From the NCBI GenBank assembly GCA_963921345.3, contig CAWUFE020000007.1, positions 1,364,001 to 1,428,000 on the forward strand: a stretch of 64,000 bases of DNA. The letters run 5' to 3'. This document shows positions 9,295-16,787 of this stretch, piece by piece. Within the stretch, counting starts at the first letter, position 1. Each line of letters opens with the position of its first letter. The stretch is from Hoeflea_A sp963921345 (GTDB lineage Bacteria > Pseudomonadota > Alphaproteobacteria > Rhizobiales > Rhizobiaceae). The notes beneath the pieces were generated by a model, which saw nothing but the letters and a program-made list of their open reading frames with translations, was not told where the DNA came from and ran no database searches. Both the position numbers and the translations under genes were made by a program.

Positions 9295-10005
9295 ATGCAA
9301 CACCCCTCCCCGCTGATTCCGGCGACGCTGGTTCGCCGCTACAAACGCTTCCTGTTCGACGCCGTCCTGCCCGACGGCGAGGCCATCACCGGTTCCTGTC
9401 CGAACACCGGCTCGATGCTGGGGCTGACCGATCCCGGATCGCGCATCTGGATGTCGGAGCACAACAGCAAGACGCGCAAATACCGCTACGCGCTGGAACT
9501 GGTCGACGCCGACGGCGTGGCCGTCGGCATCAACACCGGCATGCCCAACAAGATTGTCGAGGAAGCCATTCGCGCCGACCAGATCGCACCGCTCGCCGGT
9601 TACGCCGAGCTGAATCGCGAGCGCAAATACGGCAAGAACTCGCGCATCGACATCCTGCTGAGCGATCCGCAGCGACCGGACACCTATGTCGAAGTCAAGA
9701 ACGTGCATTTTATGCGCCAAAACGGGCTTGCCGAGTTCCCGGACAGTCCGACCAGCCGCGGCGCCAAGCATCTCGATGAGATGGGCGACATGGTCGAAGC
9801 CGGCCACCGCGCCGTCATGGTCTATCTCGTGCAGCGCCCGGACTGCCATACGTTGAAAATCTGTCGCGATCTCGACCCCAATTATGCTAAGGCATTCGAC
9901 AGGGCGATTGAGCGCGGGGTTGAAGCACTGGCCGTCCGTTGCCACATTTCCCCCGAAGAAATCCGCTTTGACACGCTGATACCGGTCGACGAACCGGGTT
10001 TATGA
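9295..10005 (+). CDS. sfsA: SfsA family DNA/RNA nuclease
   Basis: SfsA was named for sugar-fermentation stimulation and is now regarded as a nuclease-fold nucleic-acid-binding protein. The 236-residue product begins with an OB-like region (LVRRYKRFLFDAVL), then CPNTGSMLGL, the PD-(D/E)XK-type core SRIDILLS...YVEVKNVHF, and FPDSPTSRGAKHLDEM. These match the family closely. It starts 40 bp after phaC, and its TGA lies 10 bp before the map start, so sfsA and map are probably translated from one transcript. Confidence 0.94.
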   Translation: MQHPSPLIPATLVRRYKRFLFDAVLPDGEAITGSCPNTGSMLGLTDPGSRIWMSEHNSKTRKYRYALELVDADGVAVGINTGMPNKIVEEAIRADQIAPLAGYAELNRERKYGKNSRIDILLSDPQRPDTYVEVKNVHFMRQNGLAEFPDSPTSRGAKHLDEMGDMVEAGHRAVMVYLVQRPDCHTLKICRDLDPNYAKAFDRAIERGVEALAVRCHISPEEIRFDTLIPVDEPGL

Positions 10006-10014
10006 GGACACAAC

Positions 10015-10851
10015 GTGGTGAGCTACATCGACGCCGTCGCGGCACCGCAGAAAAACACCGGACAGATCAAGCTGCACGGCGCCGAAGGTTTCGCCGGCAT
10101 GCACAAGGCCGGACAACTGACCGCCCGATGCCTTGACGAACTGGTCTCGATCGTCAAGCCCGGCGTGTCGACCGAGGCCATCGACCGCTTCGTCTTCGAA
10201 TTCGGCATGGACCACAATGCGGTGGCCGCGACGCTGAATTACCGCGGCTACACCAAATCCTGCTGCACCTCGATCAACCATGTCGTCTGCCACGGCATTC
10301 CCAACGAAAAACCGCTGCGCGAGGGCGATATCGTCAATATCGACGTGACCTATGTGCTCGATGGCTGGCATGGCGATTCCAGCCGCATGTACCCGGTCGG
10401 CGAAATCAAGCGCGCCGCGCAAAGGCTGATGGAAGTGACGCATGAGTCGCTCATGCAGGGCATCGCCGCCGTCAAGCCGGGCGCCAGGACCGGCGCCATC
10501 GGCGAAGCCATCCAGCGCTATGCCGAATCGCAGCGCTGCTCTGTGGTGCGCGATTTCTGCGGTCACGGGCTCGGGCAGATTTTCCATGATGTGCCCAATA
10601 TACTGCATTACGGCCGAGCCCATGAGGGCGTCGAACTGCGCGAGGGCATGATCTTCACCATCGAGCCGATGATCAATCTCGGCAAGCCGCACGTTAAGGT
10701 GCTGTCCGACGGTTGGACGGCGGTGACCCGCGATCGCTCCCTGACCGCCCAGTATGAGCACTCGGTCGGCGTCACGGCGGACGGCTGCGAGATCTTCACG
10801 CTGTCGCCGGGCGGCCTGTTCGCCCCCGGGCTGTCGATATCGGACAGCTGA
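10015..10851 (+). CDS. map: Type I methionine aminopeptidase
   Basis: Removes the initiator methionine from nascent proteins. The 278-residue product has the pita-bread-fold ligands in order: HVVCHGIPN, the DIVNIDVTY and HGDSSRMY aspartates, GHGLGQIFHD, EGMIFTIEPM and the C-terminal QYEHSVGVT. Two adjacent GTG codons (10015 and 10018) could start it; GAGGA lies 6 to 9 bases upstream and overlaps the sfsA stop, so the genes are likely coupled. radC follows 43 bp downstream. Confidence 0.96.
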   Translation: MVSYIDAVAAPQKNTGQIKLHGAEGFAGMHKAGQLTARCLDELVSIVKPGVSTEAIDRFVFEFGMDHNAVAATLNYRGYTKSCCTSINHVVCHGIPNEKPLREGDIVNIDVTYVLDGWHGDSSRMYPVGEIKRAAQRLMEVTHESLMQGIAAVKPGARTGAIGEAIQRYAESQRCSVVRDFCGHGLGQIFHDVPNILHYGRAHEGVELREGMIFTIEPMINLGKPHVKVLSDGWTAVTRDRSLTAQYEHSVGVTADGCEIFTLSPGGLFAPGLSISDS

Positions 10852-10894
10852 CAAGCCGGCAACTGCCTCGGAAGGAACCCACGCACCCGATCAA

Positions 10895-11620
10895 ATGCGC
10901 GACCGAGGCCTCGACAACAGCGAACTGAAACCGGCCGGCAAAGCCCCGGCTAAGGACGTGCACGGCCATCGCGACCGCCTGCGTGAACGCTTCGACCAGG
11001 CCGGCGCCGACGCGCTCGCCGACTACGAGCTGCTCGAGTTGCTGCTGTTTCGCCTGATTCCGCGCCGCGACACCAAGCCGATCGCCAAGGCGCTGCTCAA
11101 ACGCTTCGGCTCGCTGTCGCGGGTGCTGGGCGCGCCGCCGCATCTGCTGCGCGAGGTTCCCGGAGTAGGTGCCGCTGTCGCCGCCGACCTGCGGGTCATC
11201 GCGGCGGTCAACCGTCGCATGCAGAAAGCCGACCTGATCGGCCGCAACGTGCTCGATTCCTGGTCCTCGGTGCTCGCCTATTGCCAGACGGCGATGGCCG
11301 AGGAGACCCGCGAACAGTTCCGCATCCTGTTTCTCGACAAGAAAAACGCCCTCGTCGCGGACGAGGTGCAGCAGAGCGGCACCGTCGACCAGACGCCGGT
11401 CTATCCGCGCGAGGTGGTGCGCCGCGCACTGGAACTGTCGGCCACCGCCATCATCCTGGTGCACAACCACCCGTCCGGCGACCCAACACCGTCGCGCGCC
11501 GACATCGAGATGACCCACAAGGTCATCGAAGCCTGCGCACCGCTATCGATCACCGTGCACGACCATATCATCATCGGCCGCGACGGCCATGCGAGCCTCA
11601 AGGGGTTGTCACTGATCTGA
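10895..11620 (+). CDS. radC: RadC family JAB/MPN-domain protein
   Basis: A 241-residue protein with the N-terminal helix-hairpin-helix-like UPF0758 domain (REVPGVGAAVAADLRVI) and a C-terminal JAMM metalloprotease-like domain with VHNHPSGDPTPSRAD and VHDHIIIGRDGHASL. The biochemical role of RadC remains unclear despite its historical link to DNA repair. The frame is open further upstream, but that part overlaps map; ATG 10895 is the first start after the map stop, though a GGAAGGAA site sits rather far upstream. It converges on tig. Confidence 0.92.
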   Translation: MRDRGLDNSELKPAGKAPAKDVHGHRDRLRERFDQAGADALADYELLELLLFRLIPRRDTKPIAKALLKRFGSLSRVLGAPPHLLREVPGVGAAVAADLRVIAAVNRRMQKADLIGRNVLDSWSSVLAYCQTAMAEETREQFRILFLDKKNALVADEVQQSGTVDQTPVYPREVVRRALELSATAIILVHNHPSGDPTPSRADIEMTHKVIEACAPLSITVHDHIIIGRDGHASLKGLSLI

Positions 11621-11634
11621 CGGCCAATAAAAAT

Positions 11635-11658
11635 GGCCGCGCAATGCACGGCCTTTTT
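11635..11658 (+). terminator. Bidirectional rho-independent terminator between radC and tig
   Basis: GGCCGCGC and GCACGGCC form a hairpin with one mismatch and a three-base loop, followed by TTTTT on the plus strand. On the minus strand the same hairpin is followed by ATTTTTATT, so it can serve both convergent genes. Confidence 0.7.
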
Positions 11659-11675
11659 GCGGTATGTCGTCCAGC

Positions 11676-13175
11676 CTATTCGGCTTTTTCGGCTTTCGCG
11701 GCCTTTTTGGGCGCTGCCTTCTTCTTGGGTGCGGCCTTCTTTGCCGCACCCTCGTCGGCAGCGTCGGCCTTGGTTTCCTTCGCCGCTGCCTTCTTCTTCG
11801 GCGCGGCCTTCTTCTTCGCCGGCTTCTTGACCTCTTCTTCCTCGTCATCGGCCATCAGCTCTTCCTTGCTGACGGTCTTGTCGGTCACGTCGGCCTCGCC
11901 GATGATGTGGTCGATCACCTTTTCCTCGAAGATCGGGGCACGCATCTGGGCGACGGCTTCCGGCGTCTGTCGCAGATAGTCCATAATCTGCTGCTCCTGG
12001 CCAGGGTGCTGGCGCACCTGGTCGTAGATGGCACGCTGCATTTCTTCGTCGGTGACGGTCACCTCGGCCTTCTCGCCGATCTCAGAAAGGACCAGGCCCA
12101 GACGCACGCGGCGCTCGGCCAGCTTGCGGTATTCTTCCTTCGCCTCGTCCTCGGTCGTGTCCTCATCCTCGAACGTTTTGCCGGCCTGCTCCAGATCGCT
12201 GACGATCTGGCCCCAGATGTTGCCGAACTCGACTTCGAGCAGGCTTTCCGGCGTTTCGATCTTGTACTCTTCGTCCAGCTGATCCAGGATCTGCCGCTTG
12301 ATTTTCTGGCGGGTGAACTGGCCGTACTGGCTTTCGATCTGATCGCGAACAACCTGGCGCAGGCGCTCGGCCGATTCGAGTCCGAGCGTCTTGGCCAGTT
12401 CGTCGTCGATGGTCAGTTCGCCGGGCGCCGCGACCTCCTTCACCGTCACGTCGAATACGGCTTCCTTGCCGGCCAGATGGGCGGCCTGGTAGTCCTCGGG
12501 GAACGTCACCTTGACCTGCGTTTCATCGCCGGCCTTGGTGCCGACCAGCTGATCTTCGAAACCGGGAATGAAGGTGCCGGAGCCGAGAACCAGGTTGGCA
12601 TCCGTGTCCGTGCCGCCATCAAAGGCCTCGTCGTCGATCTTGCCGAGGTAATCCATGGTCACGCGATCGCCGTTTGCAGCCTTGCCGTCCTTGGTCTCGT
12701 AGGATCGGGCGCTTTCGGCCACCCGTTCGACCTGCTCTTCGACTTCCTTTTCGTCGATCTCGACCATCGGCCGGACGAGTTTCAGCTTGCTGATGTCCTT
12801 GATCTCGATGTCCGGGATGACCTCGTAGGACATGGAGAACTCGAAATCCTTTTTCGCGGCGAGAATTTCGTTGGCTTCCGCCTCGTCCTCGGTCATCGTG
12901 ATCTGCGGCCGCGTCGCCGACTTTTCGCCGCGCTCGGTCAGGATTTCGGTCGGCTTCTGGTTGATGAACTCGTTGACCATTTCGGCCATCACAGACTTGC
13001 CGTAGATTTTGCGCAGGTGCGCCATCGGCACCTTGCCCGGGCGGAAGCCGTTCAGCCGCACCTTGTCCTTGGCGTCGACCAGCCGTTCATTCATCTGCGA
13101 TTCCATGTCCTCGGCCGGAATCACCACCTTGATTTCGCGCTTCAGACCTTCAGACAGCGTTTCGGTAACCTGCAT
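11676..13175 (-). CDS. tig: Trigger factor with a long Lys/Ala-rich C-terminal tail
   Basis: Ribosome-associated chaperone and peptidyl-prolyl isomerase. The N-terminal ribosome-binding region contains GFRPGKVP, followed by an FKBP-type PPIase domain (GDRVTMDYLGKIDDEAFDGG) and the helical substrate-binding region. The start is placed at the ATG beginning MQVTETLSEGLKREI (499 residues) because the 18 codons upstream do not resemble the family. The last 50 or so residues are unusual: acidic EEEE, then KKPAKKKAAPKKKAAA and a second KKAAPKKKAAPKKAAK block, giving a histone-H1-like basic tail not present in the usual 430-450-residue protein. Confidence 0.95.
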   Translation of the reverse strand: MQVTETLSEGLKREIKVVIPAEDMESQMNERLVDAKDKVRLNGFRPGKVPMAHLRKIYGKSVMAEMVNEFINQKPTEILTERGEKSATRPQITMTEDEAEANEILAAKKDFEFSMSYEVIPDIEIKDISKLKLVRPMVEIDEKEVEEQVERVAESARSYETKDGKAANGDRVTMDYLGKIDDEAFDGGTDTDANLVLGSGTFIPGFEDQLVGTKAGDETQVKVTFPEDYQAAHLAGKEAVFDVTVKEVAAPGELTIDDELAKTLGLESAERLRQVVRDQIESQYGQFTRQKIKRQILDQLDEEYKIETPESLLEVEFGNIWGQIVSDLEQAGKTFEDEDTTEDEAKEEYRKLAERRVRLGLVLSEIGEKAEVTVTDEEMQRAIYDQVRQHPGQEQQIMDYLRQTPEAVAQMRAPIFEEKVIDHIIGEADVTDKTVSKEELMADDEEEEVKKPAKKKAAPKKKAAAKETKADAADEGAAKKAAPKKKAAPKKAAKAEKAE

Positions 13176-13637
13176 TGTCAAACCTTCAATTTTCCGACCC
13201 TGCAGCAGCCATTTCAATGACCGCCGCAACCGCCAAATATGCCAGCTGATTGTGGCAACGACCGGTCGCGGTGCCGCGCCAGGGCGTATGCCGGCACTGC
13301 GTCCTTGTAATTATTGACTTTTTCCGCTTGCGGACAGCCGAACTCTCCGGCTCGGCCAAGACCGTCGCGGTTGCCGCCAACAGGCGTTGCGCGCGCCATA
13401 GCAAATTGCCCGCAAGCCCGCAACGCAAAAGCGCATTCGGCGGTCCGGGACAGGGTGTCCGGCGCGTCCGCTTCCGTCCTCCATCTACAGCTTATTGTCG
13501 GAGCGGGCCATAGGCCGCCTCCTTCTCTCGGATGCCCCGAGCGGCTAGATGTGCACGGTCTTGGTTGGCGTTAACCAATGCATCTGAAACACAGTTCCGA
13601 GCTCGGCTGTTTCACCCCTGCGAACCGCCCGGCGTGA
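13176..13637. other. Intergenic region between divergent tig and the RiPP B12 radical-SAM gene; no gene seen
   Basis: No coding region, tRNA or terminator is convincing here. A tRNA-Leu was looked for, because one is often near tig, but no cloverleaf is present. The region must contain the tig promoter on the minus strand. Confidence 0.5.
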
Positions 13638-13666
13638 TTGACATTCCAGGGCGGCTTGCCAAGATG
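13638..13666 (+). promoter_or_regulatory. Candidate promoter for the B12 radical-SAM gene
   Basis: A perfect -35 TTGACA at 13638-13643 is followed after 17 bp by a weak -10, AAGATG, at 13661-13666. Transcription from it would begin near 13672, downstream of the first possible ATG (13664), which agrees with translation starting at 13715. Confidence 0.35.
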
Positions 13667-13714
13667 GACCAGGACGGGGCATCTCGTCAGCTGTATCGAA
13701 CGGCAGGATGGACA

Positions 13715-15685
13715 ATGAGTTCTTTGGCCGCAGTATCGGAAGCCTCCTGTCCACCTGTCGATGTTTGTCTTGTCAATATGCCGCTGGCCGGTCTTGAACG
13801 CCCGTCGATAGCGCTGGGCCAGATCCAGACGCTGCTGCGGCAGGACGGCATCGACACCGCGACATGCTACGCGAATATGTGGTTCGCCGAGTATTTCGGC
13901 TTGAATCTGGTGAAAACGCTGGTGAGCGTGCCGCCGGAGGACGCGCTGGTCGACTGGCTGTTCAGCAGCGTGGCGTTTCCGGATTTTTCGCCGGATCACG
14001 ACGCCTATCTCGCAATGATGATGCAGAGGGCCCCAACCCTCTTGCCCCGCGGACTGGACCCGCCGGGGTTGCTGGATCTGCGTAGCCGTATACCGGATTT
14101 CGTCGATTGGACCGCCTCCAAGATCCTGCGCAGGAACCCGCGAATCGTCGGTTGCTCGTCCACCTTCCAGCAGCACGTGGCCTCCCTGGCCTTGCTTCGC
14201 CGCATTCGCGAAATGGCGCCCGACATCGTCACGATGATCGGCGGAGCCAATTGCGAATCGGTCATGGGTCGCACGACCCATGCCAATTTTCCGTGGGTGG
14301 ATCTTGTCGCATCGGGCGAAGCAGACGGGTTTATCGCGCGTCTGGTCAGGGATGTGCTGGATCAGGGGCCGGACCTTGCAGCGGATGCGGTGCCCTATGG
14401 AGTGTTCGCGCCGGTACACCGTCATGAGGGATACCCCGTCACCGAACTGGGTGACGGCACCCCGCGTGCCGTGACCGACGACGCGCGCGGCCTGCCGCTG
14501 CCCGACTACGACGACTATTTTGCCGAACTCGGCCAGTCGCTCTACGCCGGGGTCGTCGAACCGGGCCTGCCGATGGAATTTTCCCGCGGCTGCTGGTGGG
14601 GAGCGAAGAGCCACTGCACCTTCTGCGGACTGAATGGCGGCTCCATGGCCTACCGCGCCAAACCCGCTGCGGCGGTTGTGGACGAGATGATCGCGATGTC
14701 GGCCAGATACGATATCCGCCGGATCGAAGCGGTCGATAACATCATGGACATGAGTTACTTCAAGACCGTCCTGCCTGACCTGGCGGATCGTGACCGACCG
14801 TTTCAGCTGTTTTTCGAGACCAAGGCCAATCTGAGGAAGAACCAGGTCAGGATGCTGTCCGAGGCGGGCGTAAACTGGATACAGCCCGGGATCGAAAGCC
14901 TCGACAGTCGGATCCTGACTCTGATGGGCAAGGGATGTACCGCCGCGCAAAACGTGCTGCTGCTCAAATGGTGCCGTCAGTACGGGGTCCGGGCGAGCTG
15001 GACGATCATTACCGATTTTCCCGGCGAGGAAGACGACTGGTATGCCGAGATGGCCGCTCATGTCCCGGCCCTGTTGCATCTTCAGCCCGGCAGTTTCATC
15101 CCTCTTCGCTACGATCGCTATTCGCCGTATTTCAACAATCCGGAACGCTACGGCCTGAAACTCCGGCCGTCTCCCTGCTACCAATATGCCTACCCGCTGA
15201 CCGGCGAGACGCTATTCGACCAGGTTTATTTTTTCGAAGACGACGATCGGCCCGCCGTACCGGAATCGCGGCCGGGTGTCGCGGCGATGCGCTCAGCCAT
15301 AAAGATGTGGGTTCTCAAGTGGCGGGACGGCCCGCCACCGGTTCTGACCATGGTCGATACGTCAGACAGTCTGGTTATCGAAGACAGCCGCGATGGGGAG
15401 CAAACAACCGTCCTGTCCGGGCTGCAACGCTCCGCGCTCCTGGCCGCCGACGAGGGCCCTTCCGAGCAGCAACTGACCCTGTCCCTGACCCGTGACGGCC
15501 ATGATGCTTCGCGAATCTCCGAGGTTCTGGATTACCTGGTAGAGCAACGGCTGTTGATACGCCTGGATGGGCGGGCGATTGCGCTGCCGCTGACCAAGCC
15601 GCATCAACGCATCCCGCTTCCGTCGGCCTTTCCGGGAGGCAATATCTCGGCTCGCCCCGGCAAGATCGAGAGTTTCTTTGGCTAA
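13715..15685 (+). CDS. RiPP maturation B12-binding radical SAM C-methyltransferase
   Basis: A 656-residue enzyme of the RiPP maturation radical SAM protein 1 type (the group containing PoyB/PoyC-like C-methyltransferases). The N-terminal half (from VDVCLVNMPLAGLERPSIAL) is a cobalamin-binding Rossmann-like domain without the DxHxxG base-off motif. The radical-SAM cluster motif is RGCWWGAKSHCTFCGLNGG, a CX7CX2C spacing (Cys293, Cys301, Cys304) typical of this family rather than the canonical CX3CX2C. A C-terminal extension of about 180 residues follows. ATG 13715 is chosen because AGGA lies at good spacing; an upstream ATG at 13664 has no comparable site. The stop overlaps the MetX-like gene. 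Expected role: C-methylation of residues in the Nif11-led precursor encoded at 27951-28313. Confidence 0.88.
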   Translation: MSSLAAVSEASCPPVDVCLVNMPLAGLERPSIALGQIQTLLRQDGIDTATCYANMWFAEYFGLNLVKTLVSVPPEDALVDWLFSSVAFPDFSPDHDAYLAMMMQRAPTLLPRGLDPPGLLDLRSRIPDFVDWTASKILRRNPRIVGCSSTFQQHVASLALLRRIREMAPDIVTMIGGANCESVMGRTTHANFPWVDLVASGEADGFIARLVRDVLDQGPDLAADAVPYGVFAPVHRHEGYPVTELGDGTPRAVTDDARGLPLPDYDDYFAELGQSLYAGVVEPGLPMEFSRGCWWGAKSHCTFCGLNGGSMAYRAKPAAAVVDEMIAMSARYDIRRIEAVDNIMDMSYFKTVLPDLADRDRPFQLFFETKANLRKNQVRMLSEAGVNWIQPGIESLDSRILTLMGKGCTAAQNVLLLKWCRQYGVRASWTIITDFPGEEDDWYAEMAAHVPALLHLQPGSFIPLRYDRYSPYFNNPERYGLKLRPSPCYQYAYPLTGETLFDQVYFFEDDDRPAVPESRPGVAAMRSAIKMWVLKWRDGPPPVLTMVDTSDSLVIEDSRDGEQTTVLSGLQRSALLAADEGPSEQQLTLSLTRDGHDASRISEVLDYLVEQRLLIRLDGRAIALPLTKPHQRIPLPSAFPGGNISARPGKIESFFG

Positions 15686-16787
15686 AACCGACCCCGCGAC
15701 ATCGAAGCCCGACCGCCTATGCGCCGAATCGCACACGGTTCGGATAGACGACGGTCTGCCGCTGCAGTCCGGAGAACGGCTTGCAGAACTCGAAATCGCC
15801 TGTGAGACCTATGGCCGTCTGTCTCCGGCCCGCGACAATGCAATCCTGGTGCTGCACGGATTGACGGCCGATCAGCACGCGGCCGGAGGGTCCGGCTGGT
15901 GGGATGTTGCGATCGGTCCGGGAAAAGCGATCGATACCGACAAATACTATGTCGTCTCGCCGAATGTGATCGGCGGTGCCAGGGGCTCCACCGGACCGGG
16001 ATCGCCCGATCCGGCAAACGGAAAACCCTTTGGCCTTCGCTTTCCCGTGGTTACCGTCGGCGACATGGCTCGCGCCCATCTCGCGCTGCTCGACCGGTTC
16101 GGGATCGAGCGCCTTCACATGGCCGTCGGCGGTTGTCTTGGCGGGTTTCAGGTCCTGGAGCTGCTGACCGCCGCGCCCGAACGTGTCGGCAAGGCCGCGA
16201 TTTTGAGCGCCACGGCGCGCACCAGCGCCCACAACACGGCGCTGTGGGCCGTTCTGCGCGCCGGGTTAAAAAGCGATCCCAACTGGAACGGCGGCGATTA
16301 CTATGAGGGCCCCGCTCCAAAGGACGGGCTCGGCCTGCTGGCCATGACCGGCGCGCTCTTCTGGATGAGCCGCGATACGCTGCAGCAACGCTTTGGCATA
16401 CGGACGTCGAAAGACGCGCCGCGCTATACGCTCGAGCCGGATTTCGCCGTCGAGGAATTCTTCGACACCGTCCGCGCAAATGCTCCAAAAGGCCGGCTCG
16501 ATGCGAACAGCCTGATCTATCTGACACGGGCAATCGACTATTTTGACCTGGCGCGCGACCACGGTTCGCTGGAAGCAGCGCTTGCCGGCGTCCGCTGCCC
16601 GGTACTGCTGGTAAGCTATGCACTGGATTGGCGCTATCCGAGCGACGAAATCGCACTGATCGGCGACGCCCTGCCTGCGGACGTCGAATGCGATCACGTC
16701 GTTCTGGACAGCACAATGGGCCACGGCGCGTTTCTCTATGAATTCGAAAGCCTGCGGCCGGTGTTGTCGCGATTTGTCGCCCGCTAA
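15678..16787 (+). CDS. MetX-fold (homoserine O-acetyltransferase-like) enzyme with Cys nucleophile
   Basis: A 369-residue alpha/beta-hydrolase of the homoserine acyltransferase family: LVLHGLTADQHA, GGARGSTGP, and the elbow AVGGCLGGFQVLELL. In ordinary MetX the elbow is GGSxGG; here the nucleophile is Cys153. Asp317 (ALDWRYPSDE) and His349 (MGHGAFLYEFE) are in the expected places. It starts at TTG 15678 inside the last codons of the B12 radical-SAM gene, indicating translational coupling and a shared job. Inference: an acyltransferase or hydrolase acting on the RiPP rather than on homoserine, though a methionine-pathway role cannot be excluded from sequence. Confidence 0.7.
   Translation: MAKTDPATSKPDRLCAESHTVRIDDGLPLQSGERLAELEIACETYGRLSPARDNAILVLHGLTADQHAAGGSGWWDVAIGPGKAIDTDKYYVVSPNVIGGARGSTGPGSPDPANGKPFGLRFPVVTVGDMARAHLALLDRFGIERLHMAVGGCLGGFQVLELLTAAPERVGKAAILSATARTSAHNTALWAVLRAGLKSDPNWNGGDYYEGPAPKDGLGLLAMTGALFWMSRDTLQQRFGIRTSKDAPRYTLEPDFAVEEFFDTVRANAPKGRLDANSLIYLTRAIDYFDLARDHGSLEAALAGVRCPVLLVSYALDWRYPSDEIALIGDALPADVECDHVVLDSTMGHGAFLYEFESLRPVLSRFVAR

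Noticed and set aside
11664..13220. A 518-codon open frame antisense to trigger factor
   Set aside because: It consists of low-complexity Leu/Phe-rich translation opposite the Lys/Ala tail and matches no family; tig is unambiguous.
13176..13714. tRNA-Leu or small RNA upstream of tig
   Set aside because: No cloverleaf or terminator-ended hairpin could be traced on either strand.
15678..16787. Plain metX (methionine biosynthesis) assignment
   Set aside because: The fold matches, but the nucleophile is Cys and the gene is translationally coupled to a RiPP radical-SAM gene, so the plain name would mislead.
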